Translations under genes and position numbers: made by a program
In this document: positions 1 to 6,108 of the stretch, one piece after another
How the letters are laid out: each line of letters opens with the position of its first letter
How positions within the stretch are numbered: the stretch's first letter is position 1
Assembly (NCBI GenBank): GCA_025455245.1
Contig: JALOMX010000134.1
Span: 1 to 6,108 of the forward strand
Direction of reading: 5' to 3'
Origin: Chitinophagaceae bacterium
GTDB lineage: Bacteria > Bacteroidota > Bacteroidia > Chitinophagales > Chitinophagaceae
Length of the DNA: 6,108 nt
The notes under the pieces: model-generated
Seen by the model: the letters and a program-made list of their open reading frames with translations, nothing else
What the model was told of the DNA's origin: nothing
The model's database searches: none

Positions 1-51
1 AACTTAAACCGGTCAGGGTACAGTCCAATAATCATGGCCTACATCAATAAT
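1..51. other. Left-edge intergenic stretch, no supported gene
   Basis: These 51 bases lie beyond the terminator of the efflux operon. Two weak coding possibilities exist. On the plus strand, a frame open from base 3 ends with TAA at 48-50, just before the terminator stem, as the tail of a convergent gene would. On the minus strand, an ATG at 35-33 opens a frame that runs off the edge with 11 codons. Neither fragment is long enough to recognise, and neither shows a ribosome binding site or a family motif. One arm of the inverted repeat described separately also lies here. Confidence 0.4.
20..33 (+). repeat. Left arm of imperfect inverted repeat flanking the efflux operon
   Basis: The sequence ACAGTCCAATAATC matches the reverse complement of 5689-5702 at 12 of 14 positions, with a perfect core of nine bases (22-30). 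It lies about 18 bases beyond the operon terminator. The match is visible directly. Any role, such as a boundary left by an insertion or a protein binding site, is a guess. Nine-base matches are frequent by chance in 6 kb, but few would fall in both short intergenic gaps. Confidence 0.35.
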
Positions 52-85
52 AAAAACGGGATGACAAAGAATTCATCCCGTTTTT
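52..85 (-). terminator. Intrinsic terminator of the efflux operon, possibly bidirectional
   Basis: A perfect 13-bp stem (52-64 paired with 73-85) encloses an 8-base loop. It has a GC-rich middle (CGGG with CCCG) and A/T tracts at both ends. Read on the minus strand, the hairpin starts four bases after the permease stop codon and ends in TTTTTATTATT, the usual form of a rho-independent terminator. On the plus strand the stem is also followed by T-rich sequence (81-91), so it could also stop a gene converging from the left. Confidence 0.9.
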
Positions 86-89
86 GTTT

Positions 90-3000
90 TTAGTCGGCAA
101 TAGAAGGTGGAATAAGTTTATAAACAACCGGTGTTACAATCCTGCTAAGTAATGTGGATGAAATTAATCCGCCAATGATGACCAATGCAAGCGGGCTTAT
201 AAGCGGGTTGCTGCTGAGTGCTATGGGTATTAAACCCCCGATGGCCGTAAGTGATGTGAGTACAATAGGCAAAAACCTGATCTCGCCTGCAACCTTAATG
301 GCATCATCAAGGTCTTTCCCTTCCTTCCGAAGTTGATTGGTAAAGTCTACAAGCAGAATGGAGTTTTTCACTTCAATACCTGCAAGACCAATAAATCCTA
401 CAATAGCAACAAATGACATCGGGTTCCCCGTGGCCCAAAGCAACAATACCCCGCCAATTATTCCAAGTGGAATTACGGATAGTACAATAAGGGTGCTTTT
501 GAAGGTTTTAAATTCAAGTACGAGGATGGTAATAAAAAGAAATACAGTAAGGATGATAACCGTAGAAAATCCTCCACCAAAGGCTTCTGCCTGTGTTTCC
601 GCCTCGCCCGCCGGAACGATTTTATAGCCTGAGGGAAGCGAAATGCCTTCTGCTTTTTCCAGAAACTTTCCTAATACGTCCGATGCGAGAGCGTCCTTTT
701 TAACATAGGAAGTTACAACGGCATATCTTTTTTTATCAATATGATTTATGGTTACAGGCGATGTTTCAAATTGTAAATTGGCTATCAGGTTCAATGGAAC
801 CGGTGTTCCGGCAGCATTGTTTACAAAAAGGTTTTCCAGCGTTTTAAGGGTGGCATAATTTTCTTTGGGAGCATTTATTACAATGTTATAATCCTCATCT
901 TTTTCTTCATCGGTAAGGGTGCCAAGGTTCAGGCCTGCAACTGCCATCCTGATGGTTTTATCTATATCACTTGTCAGAATACCTAAGGTCCTTGCCTTTT
1001 CTTTGTTAATGTGAACTTTAATATCGCTTTTCAGCAAATCCACTTCATTGCGTACATATACAGTGCCTTCGATACTGTCCAGTATGGTTTTAGTTTTGGC
1101 TGCAAGTACCCTTAAAGTGTCGAGGTTGTCGCCGGTGATGCGGATAGCCACGGGGGCTTCAACAGGCGGTCCCTGTTCAAAATCCTTGACTTCAATTTTT
1201 GCACCGGCCATTTGCAGAAAAGTACTCCGGAGGTCTTCAATGAGATCACGTTTTTTATCCGGCTTTATGTTGCTGTATAGTTGTACAAATATCTGGGCAT
1301 AATCACTTTTTTCATTGGATTGAATTTCGTTATAATATATTCTGGGGTTGCCTTTTCCTGTATTGCTTGTATAGTATTCTATTTCAGGTACTTTGGCGAG
1401 TTGTGCCTCCACTCGTTTTACCATTTCGTTGGTAGTTTCAAGGTTGCTTTGGAGGGGCGTGTTTATGTTAATCAAGAACTGAGGTTTTTCCGATGTTGGA
1501 AATAACTTGAAGCCAATTATGGAAAAAATAAAGAGCGAGCCCCCGAATATGGCAAGGGCAATCAGGAGGGTGGTAACCGGTCGGGCAAGGGCAACGTCAA
1601 GCACCTTGCCGTAGCTGCCTTTTATGGCACGCTGCAATAATCTCAGGAAAATGTTTCCTTCAGGGTCATGGTTTGTTTTAAGGATACGGCTTGCAAAGAA
1701 AGGAACTACCGTAAGCGAAACAATCATGGAGGCAAATACAGATGAAATAACAGCCAGGGCAAGGCTACGGATAAATTCACCGGAGGCTTCGGGTAAAAAA
1801 GCGAGCGGCATGAAAGCCACCATCAATGTAGCCGTGCAACCTACCACAGCCAATGCAATTTGTTTGGTTGCCTCAATAGCTGCCTGTCGTTTACTGTATC
1901 CTTCACGCAGCCAACGTTCGATGTTTTCTACTACTACTATACTGTCATCCACCAGTAAGCCTAAAGCAACTACCAGTCCAACTATACTTAATTGATTTAA
2001 GGAAAAGCCCAATGCATTCAGGCTAACAAGCGCCAATGCAAGGCTTAAGGGAATGGCAATCATTACAATGAAGGATGCCCTGTAACCCAATGGTAGTAAT
2101 GTAAATAATACAAGGCCAATGGCAATCAGAAAGTCAATCCCCAATCCCGAAAGCCTGTTTGAAACATTGTCGGCCTGATCGAATGATTTAATCAGTTCAA
2201 TGTTTGGCGGCAGGTTTTTTTCAAATTCCTGCAAAACGGGTAAGTACTCCTTTTGGGTTTTGGCAATGTTCATTCCCTGCTTTTGTGCGGCAAGTACCAA
2301 TACAGCCCTGTGCCCGTTTATACGGACAATATGCTTGGGTTCGGCATAACGCAGTTTTACATCGGCAACATCTTTTAGAAAAACAATACTTCCATTTGCA
2401 TTGTACACGACTGTTTTTGCTATTTCCTCTATATTGTTGAATTTGCCACTCGTTTTTACATTGAAAACTTTTTCGCCGGCCCTGATGCTTCCTCCCGGAA
2501 TATTCGCGGCCTCACTTTGAATGCTCCCAATTACAGCATTCAAAGGAATTTTTCTGCGCGCAAGCCTGTCCATATGCAAATCAATACGAACCTCTTGCTC
2601 CTGCACTCCCTGGTATTCCACCCTTTTCAGGCTTTTAATTTTTTCCAGCGCTTCCACCAATTCATCTGCCTTTGTGCGAAGCAACTGCATACTTGCATTT
2701 TCGCTTACAAGCGCCATTTGTAACACCTTGACATCGGTGGGCGTTACCTTTCTTACTTCAAGCTTGTAAATATCCTGAGGTAGTTTATCCCTGAGTGCAT
2801 TAATTTCCCTTACAAGTTCCTGGTATTTTTCGCTTACACTACTGTTGTATTTGAATTCAACTTCAATAATGGCCGAACCATCATCAATTCTGGTTTTAAT
2901 ACGTTTAATATTTTCGAGTTCACTTACCGCCTTTTCAATGGGTTTCACTACAAGTTCCTCCATATCCTTGGGGCTTGTTCCGGGATAAACTATGACCACA

Positions 3001-3137
3001 GGAAACATGGGAGGATTTATCTCGGGGTCTTCAGCTCTTGGCATGTTAAACAATGTATTCACACCCACTACCACTGTCATAATAAACATGAGTAGCGTAA
3101 ACTGCCAGTTTTTTACGGAAAAAGATATGAGTTTCAT
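90..3137 (-). CDS. RND-family efflux permease, HAE (AcrB/TriC-like) type
   Basis: This is the inner-membrane proton/substrate antiporter of a tripartite efflux pump. At 1015 residues it has the normal RND length and its two-fold repeat. TM1 is at about 12-29 and TM2-TM7 at about 336-543; TM8-TM12 are at about 858-1004. Two large periplasmic porter/docking regions lie between (about 30-335 and 544-857). The proton-relay residues are visible: D397 and D398 in TM4 (LLVDDSIVVVEN) and K924 in TM10 (GIEVKNSILLVDF). The Asp-Asp pair favours HAE drug or amphiphile pumps over metal pumps, and no CusA-like methionine relay is evident. The N-terminal PRAEDPEI motif recalls the TriC-like branch, by memory of the family. 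The ATG start puts TM1 directly at the N-terminus, 25 bases after the adaptor stop, with no Shine-Dalgarno. It is the last gene of the operon and appears intact. The substrate is unknown. Confidence 0.96.
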   Translation of the reverse strand: MKLISFSVKNWQFTLLMFIMTVVVGVNTLFNMPRAEDPEINPPMFPVVIVYPGTSPKDMEELVVKPIEKAVSELENIKRIKTRIDDGSAIIEVEFKYNSSVSEKYQELVREINALRDKLPQDIYKLEVRKVTPTDVKVLQMALVSENASMQLLRTKADELVEALEKIKSLKRVEYQGVQEQEVRIDLHMDRLARRKIPLNAVIGSIQSEAANIPGGSIRAGEKVFNVKTSGKFNNIEEIAKTVVYNANGSIVFLKDVADVKLRYAEPKHIVRINGHRAVLVLAAQKQGMNIAKTQKEYLPVLQEFEKNLPPNIELIKSFDQADNVSNRLSGLGIDFLIAIGLVLFTLLPLGYRASFIVMIAIPLSLALALVSLNALGFSLNQLSIVGLVVALGLLVDDSIVVVENIERWLREGYSKRQAAIEATKQIALAVVGCTATLMVAFMPLAFLPEASGEFIRSLALAVISSVFASMIVSLTVVPFFASRILKTNHDPEGNIFLRLLQRAIKGSYGKVLDVALARPVTTLLIALAIFGGSLFIFSIIGFKLFPTSEKPQFLININTPLQSNLETTNEMVKRVEAQLAKVPEIEYYTSNTGKGNPRIYYNEIQSNEKSDYAQIFVQLYSNIKPDKKRDLIEDLRSTFLQMAGAKIEVKDFEQGPPVEAPVAIRITGDNLDTLRVLAAKTKTILDSIEGTVYVRNEVDLLKSDIKVHINKEKARTLGILTSDIDKTIRMAVAGLNLGTLTDEEKDEDYNIVINAPKENYATLKTLENLFVNNAAGTPVPLNLIANLQFETSPVTINHIDKKRYAVVTSYVKKDALASDVLGKFLEKAEGISLPSGYKIVPAGEAETQAEAFGGGFSTVIILTVFLFITILVLEFKTFKSTLIVLSVIPLGIIGGVLLLWATGNPMSFVAIVGFIGLAGIEVKNSILLVDFTNQLRKEGKDLDDAIKVAGEIRFLPIVLTSLTAIGGLIPIALSSNPLISPLALVIIGGLISSTLLSRIVTPVVYKLIPPSIAD

Positions 3138-3162
3138 AATTAATGTATATGGTGTGGGCTAA

Positions 3163-4209
3163 TTACTCATTAACAATAATGGTCGATGTTTCATTCAGAT
3201 ATGCACTACCTGCCACTACAACAAATTGAACGTTTTCAAGACCTGAAACCACTTCAACCCTGTCGCTGTATAGTTTTCCAATTTGAACGGGTATACGTTT
3301 TACGGTTTTCTTATCACTTGTAATAAATACAAAACCCTGGTCACCATTGGCTTCAAGTAAGGCGGAGTATGGTATTACATGTGCATAGGTAACTTTTTGA
3401 GTGGCAATGGTTGCCTTCCCAAACATTCCGGTGGCAGGCTTTTCTGTATCAAAAGAAACCCTCAGATCGACACTGAATGAACCATTTGCCTGATCGGCAG
3501 AAAGTGAGCGGTTTGTAACTGTAGCCGGAAAAATTTTTCCGGGGAAAGCATCTAAACTTATTTGTGCTTTATCCCCGATGGTTATAGATGCCCATTGCGC
3601 GTCACTCACGCCCGCTTTAAGTACCCAATGGCTGCTCCCCGATACATGGTTTAATATAAGTACCGGCATACCGGGTCCTGCAATTTCGCCGGCACTCATC
3701 AGTTTTTTAACCACAAAACCGCTTGCAGGTGCTACTATTTTGGCATACTGCTGATTAAACTGCGCTGCCGATAATCCTTGTTTGGCGATTTCAAGCCCTG
3801 TTTTGGCATTCTGCAACTGCTCAAGGGTTGCAACGCTATCCATAAATAAGTTATACACTCTTTGATAATCGCGTTCGGCCTTTTGTACATTAAGCTGCAC
3901 CTGACTTACCTGCGAGGCAATTTCAGTGTTTTTCAGAGAAGCAAGTACCTGTCCGGCTTTTACAAAATCCCCTTCGCTTACATAAACCGATTCAACCACG
4001 CCACCTATTTTAAAAGAAAGCTTTGATTCATCTTCGGTATAAAGCAGGCCCGTTGCTTCTATGGTGTTTGAAAGCCCTCCTTGCTGTACAGGTGCAAGTG
4101 TTACGGGTATGGCCTCTCCGGGCGAGGGAATGGAGGAAACTTTTTTTTGCTCGGTTTTACAACCTGATATCCACAGTATGATTGCTAAGCAAGGAATAAA
4201 TGGTTTCAT
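3163..4209 (-). CDS. Periplasmic adaptor (membrane fusion) lipoprotein of the RND pump, HlyD/AcrA-like
   Basis: This adaptor bridges the RND permease and the TolC-like channel. Its N-terminus has a short charged start, a hydrophobic stretch and a lipobox (WISGC, predicted lipidated Cys17), so it should be anchored in the inner membrane by lipid. The split lipoyl domain shows as two halves, about residues 68-92 (GGVVESVYVSEGDFVKAGQ) and 157-186 (VAPASGFVVKKLMSAGE). A short alpha-hairpin of about 58 residues lies between them. A beta-barrel domain follows at about 194-270 and a membrane-proximal domain at about 274-348. At 348 residues it is somewhat shorter than AcrA, mainly because of the short hairpin. 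The ATG start is 34 bases after the outer-membrane-factor stop and has no Shine-Dalgarno. Co-transcription with both neighbours is inferred from the spacing. Confidence 0.95.
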   Translation of the reverse strand: MKPFIPCLAIILWISGCKTEQKKVSSIPSPGEAIPVTLAPVQQGGLSNTIEATGLLYTEDESKLSFKIGGVVESVYVSEGDFVKAGQVLASLKNTEIASQVSQVQLNVQKAERDYQRVYNLFMDSVATLEQLQNAKTGLEIAKQGLSAAQFNQQYAKIVAPASGFVVKKLMSAGEIAGPGMPVLILNHVSGSSHWVLKAGVSDAQWASITIGDKAQISLDAFPGKIFPATVTNRSLSADQANGSFSVDLRVSFDTEKPATGMFGKATIATQKVTYAHVIPYSALLEANGDQGFVFITSDKKTVKRIPVQIGKLYSDRVEVVSGLENVQFVVVAGSAYLNETSTIIVNE

Positions 4210-4243
4210 AAGGATAAATTTGGAATGTGTTGTGAGAGGATAT

Positions 4244-5608
4244 TTATTTTATGTCAACGGATGCGGTTTGACGTTCATAGTCAGCCCACGCTATCAGGGT
4301 TTTGTATTTGTTGATTTGGTGCTGTACCTCGGCTGTTGTCAGTTGATTACGGGCATCAAGCCATTCAATGAAGGTGTTTGTTCCTTCGCCTCGTCCCCTG
4401 TCGATCAGTTTAAAATAACTGTTTGCAGCCTGCACCTGCTTTTCTGAAGCTTTGTAGTTGGAGAGTGCATTGGCTACATTGTTCCTGGCTGTAAATGCAG
4501 CAAGTTCAATTTGCCTGTTTACCAATTGTTGCTGTATCAAAGTGTTTTCCAGGTCTTTTCGGCTTTGGTCAATTTTATGGAGGTTTCTTTTTCCCTGGAA
4601 AATAGGCATATCAAGCTGTAATCCAAACATGTAATAAGGCCCTCTGTCATCAAGCACAAAGTCAAAACCCTGCGCCCCAAGGTCAAAAAAGGTATTTACC
4701 TTTGGTCTGCGGAAACTCTCATTTATTTTTACCATTGTCCTGTTAATATTCTCTACCGTTTGTAATTGGGCAATTTCTTCCCGCTTACCCTCGTTCTCCT
4801 GTTCATCAAATCCTGCAAGTATATTCTCTCCAAATGCAGGACTGCTAAGGGTTATATCTGCATCAAGCGGTCTGTTGAGTAAAAAATTAAAGTAAGCCCT
4901 TGCTTTATCTGCCTCATTGCCGGCATTTTGTAACTGTGCCTGAACTTGCTGCACATCTGCTTCACTGCGGTTAATATAAGCGGGTAGGCCTTTACCGTTT
5001 TTATATAAGCTTTCATTCACCTTAAGCCCGCGCTCCACAACGGTCAGTGTATTTTCATAAATGCGGATGCCCTCCATGGCGAGGAGATATGTATAATAAG
5101 CAGTTTTAATATCTTTTATGAGTTCCCTTTTATAAATAGCAAGCTCAACCTCATTCAGTTCAATCTGCTGCTCTTTTATGTCCCGGTTGTATTTAATTTC
5201 TGGGTTTAGTACAGGGTACGACGTCCTTACCCTTACATCGTAAAAGTTGTTTGGCAAGAACTGTTCGCTCACATTGTTAATTTTAGGGAAAGCATTCGTT
5301 CCGGTGAGTTGATTAAGTGTACTGTATACCGGGTTCAGTAAATCTCCTACAGGTATATCAATGTATCGTCCGCCTTTTGCAAGTGTGTACTGACCACCGA
5401 GTGATACGGAAGGGAGAAAGTATCCTTTGGCCTCCTTTAGTGCGAGCAGGCTTTTTTCGAGGCTTGTTTTTTTCTGTTTTACTACGAGGTTGCTGTCAAG
5501 CGCTAATCTGATATACTGTTCAAGCACAGGATTAGGAGCCGGCTGGGCCCAAATATGAATTCCGGTGGAAGCAGCAAAGAAAAGAAGAAGTAGAAAGCGG
5601 GTTTTCAT
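4244..5608 (-). CDS. TolC-like outer-membrane efflux protein (OEP family)
   Basis: This is the outer-membrane channel of the pump, expected to form a trimeric beta-barrel with a periplasmic alpha-helical tunnel. The chosen ATG at 5608 gives 454 residues and starts directly with a Sec signal peptide: MKTR, a Leu/Phe-rich core, and likely cleavage after the Ala-Gln near residue 22. An in-frame TTG at 5626 would only add six residues ahead of this signal and is less likely. The two OEP repeats can be followed. The first has FLPSVSLGGQYT (64-75) and the strand around YPVLNPE (131-137); the second has RPKVNTFFDLGAQ (301-313) and DMPIFQGKRN (333-342). The motifs FNFLLNRPL (240-248) and FIEWLDARNQLTTAEVQ (413-429) are typical of the family. 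Long amphipathic helices lie between. It is the first gene of the operon; no Shine-Dalgarno is seen. Confidence 0.95.
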   Translation of the reverse strand: MKTRFLLLLFFAASTGIHIWAQPAPNPVLEQYIRLALDSNLVVKQKKTSLEKSLLALKEAKGYFLPSVSLGGQYTLAKGGRYIDIPVGDLLNPVYSTLNQLTGTNAFPKINNVSEQFLPNNFYDVRVRTSYPVLNPEIKYNRDIKEQQIELNEVELAIYKRELIKDIKTAYYTYLLAMEGIRIYENTLTVVERGLKVNESLYKNGKGLPAYINRSEADVQQVQAQLQNAGNEADKARAYFNFLLNRPLDADITLSSPAFGENILAGFDEQENEGKREEIAQLQTVENINRTMVKINESFRRPKVNTFFDLGAQGFDFVLDDRGPYYMFGLQLDMPIFQGKRNLHKIDQSRKDLENTLIQQQLVNRQIELAAFTARNNVANALSNYKASEKQVQAANSYFKLIDRGRGEGTNTFIEWLDARNQLTTAEVQHQINKYKTLIAWADYERQTASVDIK

Positions 5609-5701
5609 GTTTGGTAGGTTTTTCAATAAAACAGGAATAATGCCCGCCTGTTTTTCCGCTTATCAAAGAGTTGGGAAGTAAGTGGGGGGAGTATTGGACT
5701 A
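5609..5701 (-). promoter_or_regulatory. Intergenic region where the operon promoter would be expected
   Basis: This gap separates the restriction gene from the first efflux gene and is the only place in the window where an operon promoter could lie outside coding sequence. I looked for the Bacteroidota pattern (TTTG, about 19-21 bases, TAnnTTTG) on the minus strand and found no convincing copy. One TTTG (in CTCTTTGATAAG) occurs without a well-placed partner. It also holds a C-rich run on the minus strand (TCCCCCC), the hairpin at 5628-5654 and one inverted-repeat arm. The promoter assignment is positional only. Confidence 0.3.
5628..5654 (-). terminator. Hairpin in operon leader, possible weak terminator of the Mrr-like gene
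   Basis: AAAACAGG (5628-5635) and CCTGTTTT (5647-5654) pair perfectly over 8 bp around an 11-base loop. Read on the minus strand, the 3' arm ends in TTTTATT. It lies 47 bases past the restriction-gene stop and about 20 bases before the outer-membrane-factor ATG. Only four of the pairs are G-C, so it would be a weak terminator. It could equally be a leader structure or chance. Confidence 0.35.
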
Positions 5702-5702
5702 T
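5689..5702 (-). repeat. Right arm of imperfect inverted repeat flanking the efflux operon
   Basis: Read on the minus strand this is ATAGTCCAATACTC, matching the left arm at 20-33 at 12 of 14 positions. It begins at the last base of the Mrr-like stop codon, so it sits right at the gene boundary. The two arms are inverted to each other and enclose the whole operon with its terminator and leader. Function is unknown and chance is possible. Confidence 0.35.
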
Positions 5703-6108
5703 CAATCCTTGAATTTTTCAAAATAGGTTAGGTCAATTTCGTAAACAGTTTTTGGTCGAAGTCCCAATTGAACTTTTTCAAACATTTGAACCAATTTGTT
5801 TCCATCTACAAGTTCGATAGGAGGCGCCCCCTCTCTGCTTGCTTCTTTTTCAGCTTCTTTGGTAAAGGTTCCGGTTGTAAGGATGATTCCTTTTTCTGCT
5901 CTTCCCAACATTGAGTTTCTAAAGTCACCCACCTGAGATCTGGAAACCGATCCTTCGTACCGCTTACACTGGAAGATGACTTTAAAACTTACGAAAGGAT
6001 TGATTTCTAACACTCCATATCCGTCAATTCCCCCATCATGAGATTTTCCGGTTACCTCTACTTTTTCAAATCCATGTTCCCGTAATAGTTCCTTGCAAAT
6101 GTTTTCAA
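5702..6108 (-). CDS. Mrr-type restriction endonuclease, C-terminal part (5' end outside window)
   Basis: The frame is open to the window edge, so the gene starts outside; 134 residues and a TGA stop are visible. They match the catalytic domain of Mrr-family restriction endonucleases, whose best-known member cuts modified (methylated) foreign DNA in the cytoplasm (type IV). The PD-(D/E)xK core is present: VTGKSHDGGIDG with the metal-binding Asp (codon 6023-6025), then FQCKRY giving the Gln-x-Lys half-site (Gln 5969-5971, Lys 5963-5965). The conserved ILTTGTFTKEAEKEA segment and the final VDGNKLVQMFEKVQLGLR helix follow, as in Mrr. A GTG at 6013 would cut off the catalytic Asp, so it is not the true start. 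E. coli Mrr has about 300 residues, so a DNA-binding N-terminal half probably lies beyond the edge. The catalytic core looks intact; modification specificity cannot be inferred. Confidence 0.9.
   Translation of the reverse strand, partial: ENICKELLREHGFEKVEVTGKSHDGGIDGYGVLEINPFVSFKVIFQCKRYEGSVSRSQVGDFRNSMLGRAEKGIILTTGTFTKEAEKEASREGAPPIELVDGNKLVQMFEKVQLGLRPKTVYEIDLTYFEKFKD

Noticed and set aside
69..74. GAATTC palindrome in the terminator loop region
   Set aside because: It is a chance EcoRI-type site formed by the loop and stem base; it has no meaning beyond the hairpin.
154..627. Plus-strand open frames opposite the end of the RND gene
   Set aside because: They are antisense to conserved transmembrane coding sequence and show no recognisable domain.
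1048..2769. Several short plus-strand open frames inside the RND gene
   Set aside because: All overlap the intact permease frame in antisense, and their composition reads as the complement of its codons.
4061..4447. Plus-strand 128-residue frame across the adaptor/outer-membrane-factor junction
   Set aside because: It lies antisense to two well-supported genes and has no family motif; its cysteine-rich ends are a by-product of the opposite frame.
5609..5626. Longer start (TTG at 5626) for the TolC-like gene
   Set aside because: It only adds six residues before a well-formed Sec signal peptide that begins with ATG at 5608, and it has no supporting ribosome binding site.
5636..5680. Bacteroidota-type promoter with TTTG and a TATTCCTG -7 candidate
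   Set aside because: The -7 element matches only part of the consensus and the spacing to TTTG is about 24 bases, too long for a confident call.
5702..6013. A 103-residue stand-alone gene starting with GTG at 6013
   Set aside because: The frame continues open to the window edge, and the upstream residues include the catalytic Asp and the VTGKSHDGGIDG motif of the same Mrr domain, so 6013 is internal.
1..6108. CRISPR array, tRNA, rRNA or insertion sequence
   Set aside because: No regularly spaced direct repeats, cloverleaf-like segments or transposase frames were seen; almost all of the window is coding sequence for four proteins.

Overview
The window looks like chromosomal DNA from a Bacteroidota species. 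The evidence is indirect: base composition is moderate and slightly AT-rich, start codons lack Shine-Dalgarno sequences, and the pump genes run outer-membrane factor, adaptor, RND permease, an order common in that phylum. No rRNA or other phylogenetic marker is present, so the assignment is inference.

All recognisable genes lie on the minus strand, so transcription runs from high to low coordinates. At the right edge (5702-6108) is the C-terminal part of an Mrr-type restriction endonuclease whose start lies outside the window. A gap of about 93 bases follows (5609-5701). It holds a perfect 8-bp hairpin and one arm of a short inverted repeat. A compact three-gene operon then fills most of the window: a TolC-like outer-membrane factor (4244-5608), a lipoprotein periplasmic adaptor (3163-4209) and an RND inner-membrane permease (90-3137). 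The gaps between these genes are only 34 and 25 bases. A strong intrinsic terminator (52-85) lies directly against the permease stop codon. The first 51 bases contain no gene that can be supported.

The three operon genes encode the parts of one tripartite efflux machine. The permease takes substrate from the periplasm or outer leaflet of the inner membrane using the proton gradient. The lipid-anchored adaptor joins the permease to the TolC-like tunnel, which opens to the outside. The permease has the Asp-Asp pair and the Lys of the RND proton relay, which favours the HAE drug/amphiphile type over the heavy-metal type; the substrate cannot be read from sequence. No regulator gene is visible in the window.

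This is mostly an ordinary region. I see no clear sign of a new system. The points most worth a second look are a 12-of-14 inverted repeat whose arms sit in the two intergenic gaps bracketing the operon, the hairpin in the operon leader, and the restriction gene at the edge, which could belong to a defence locus beyond the window.
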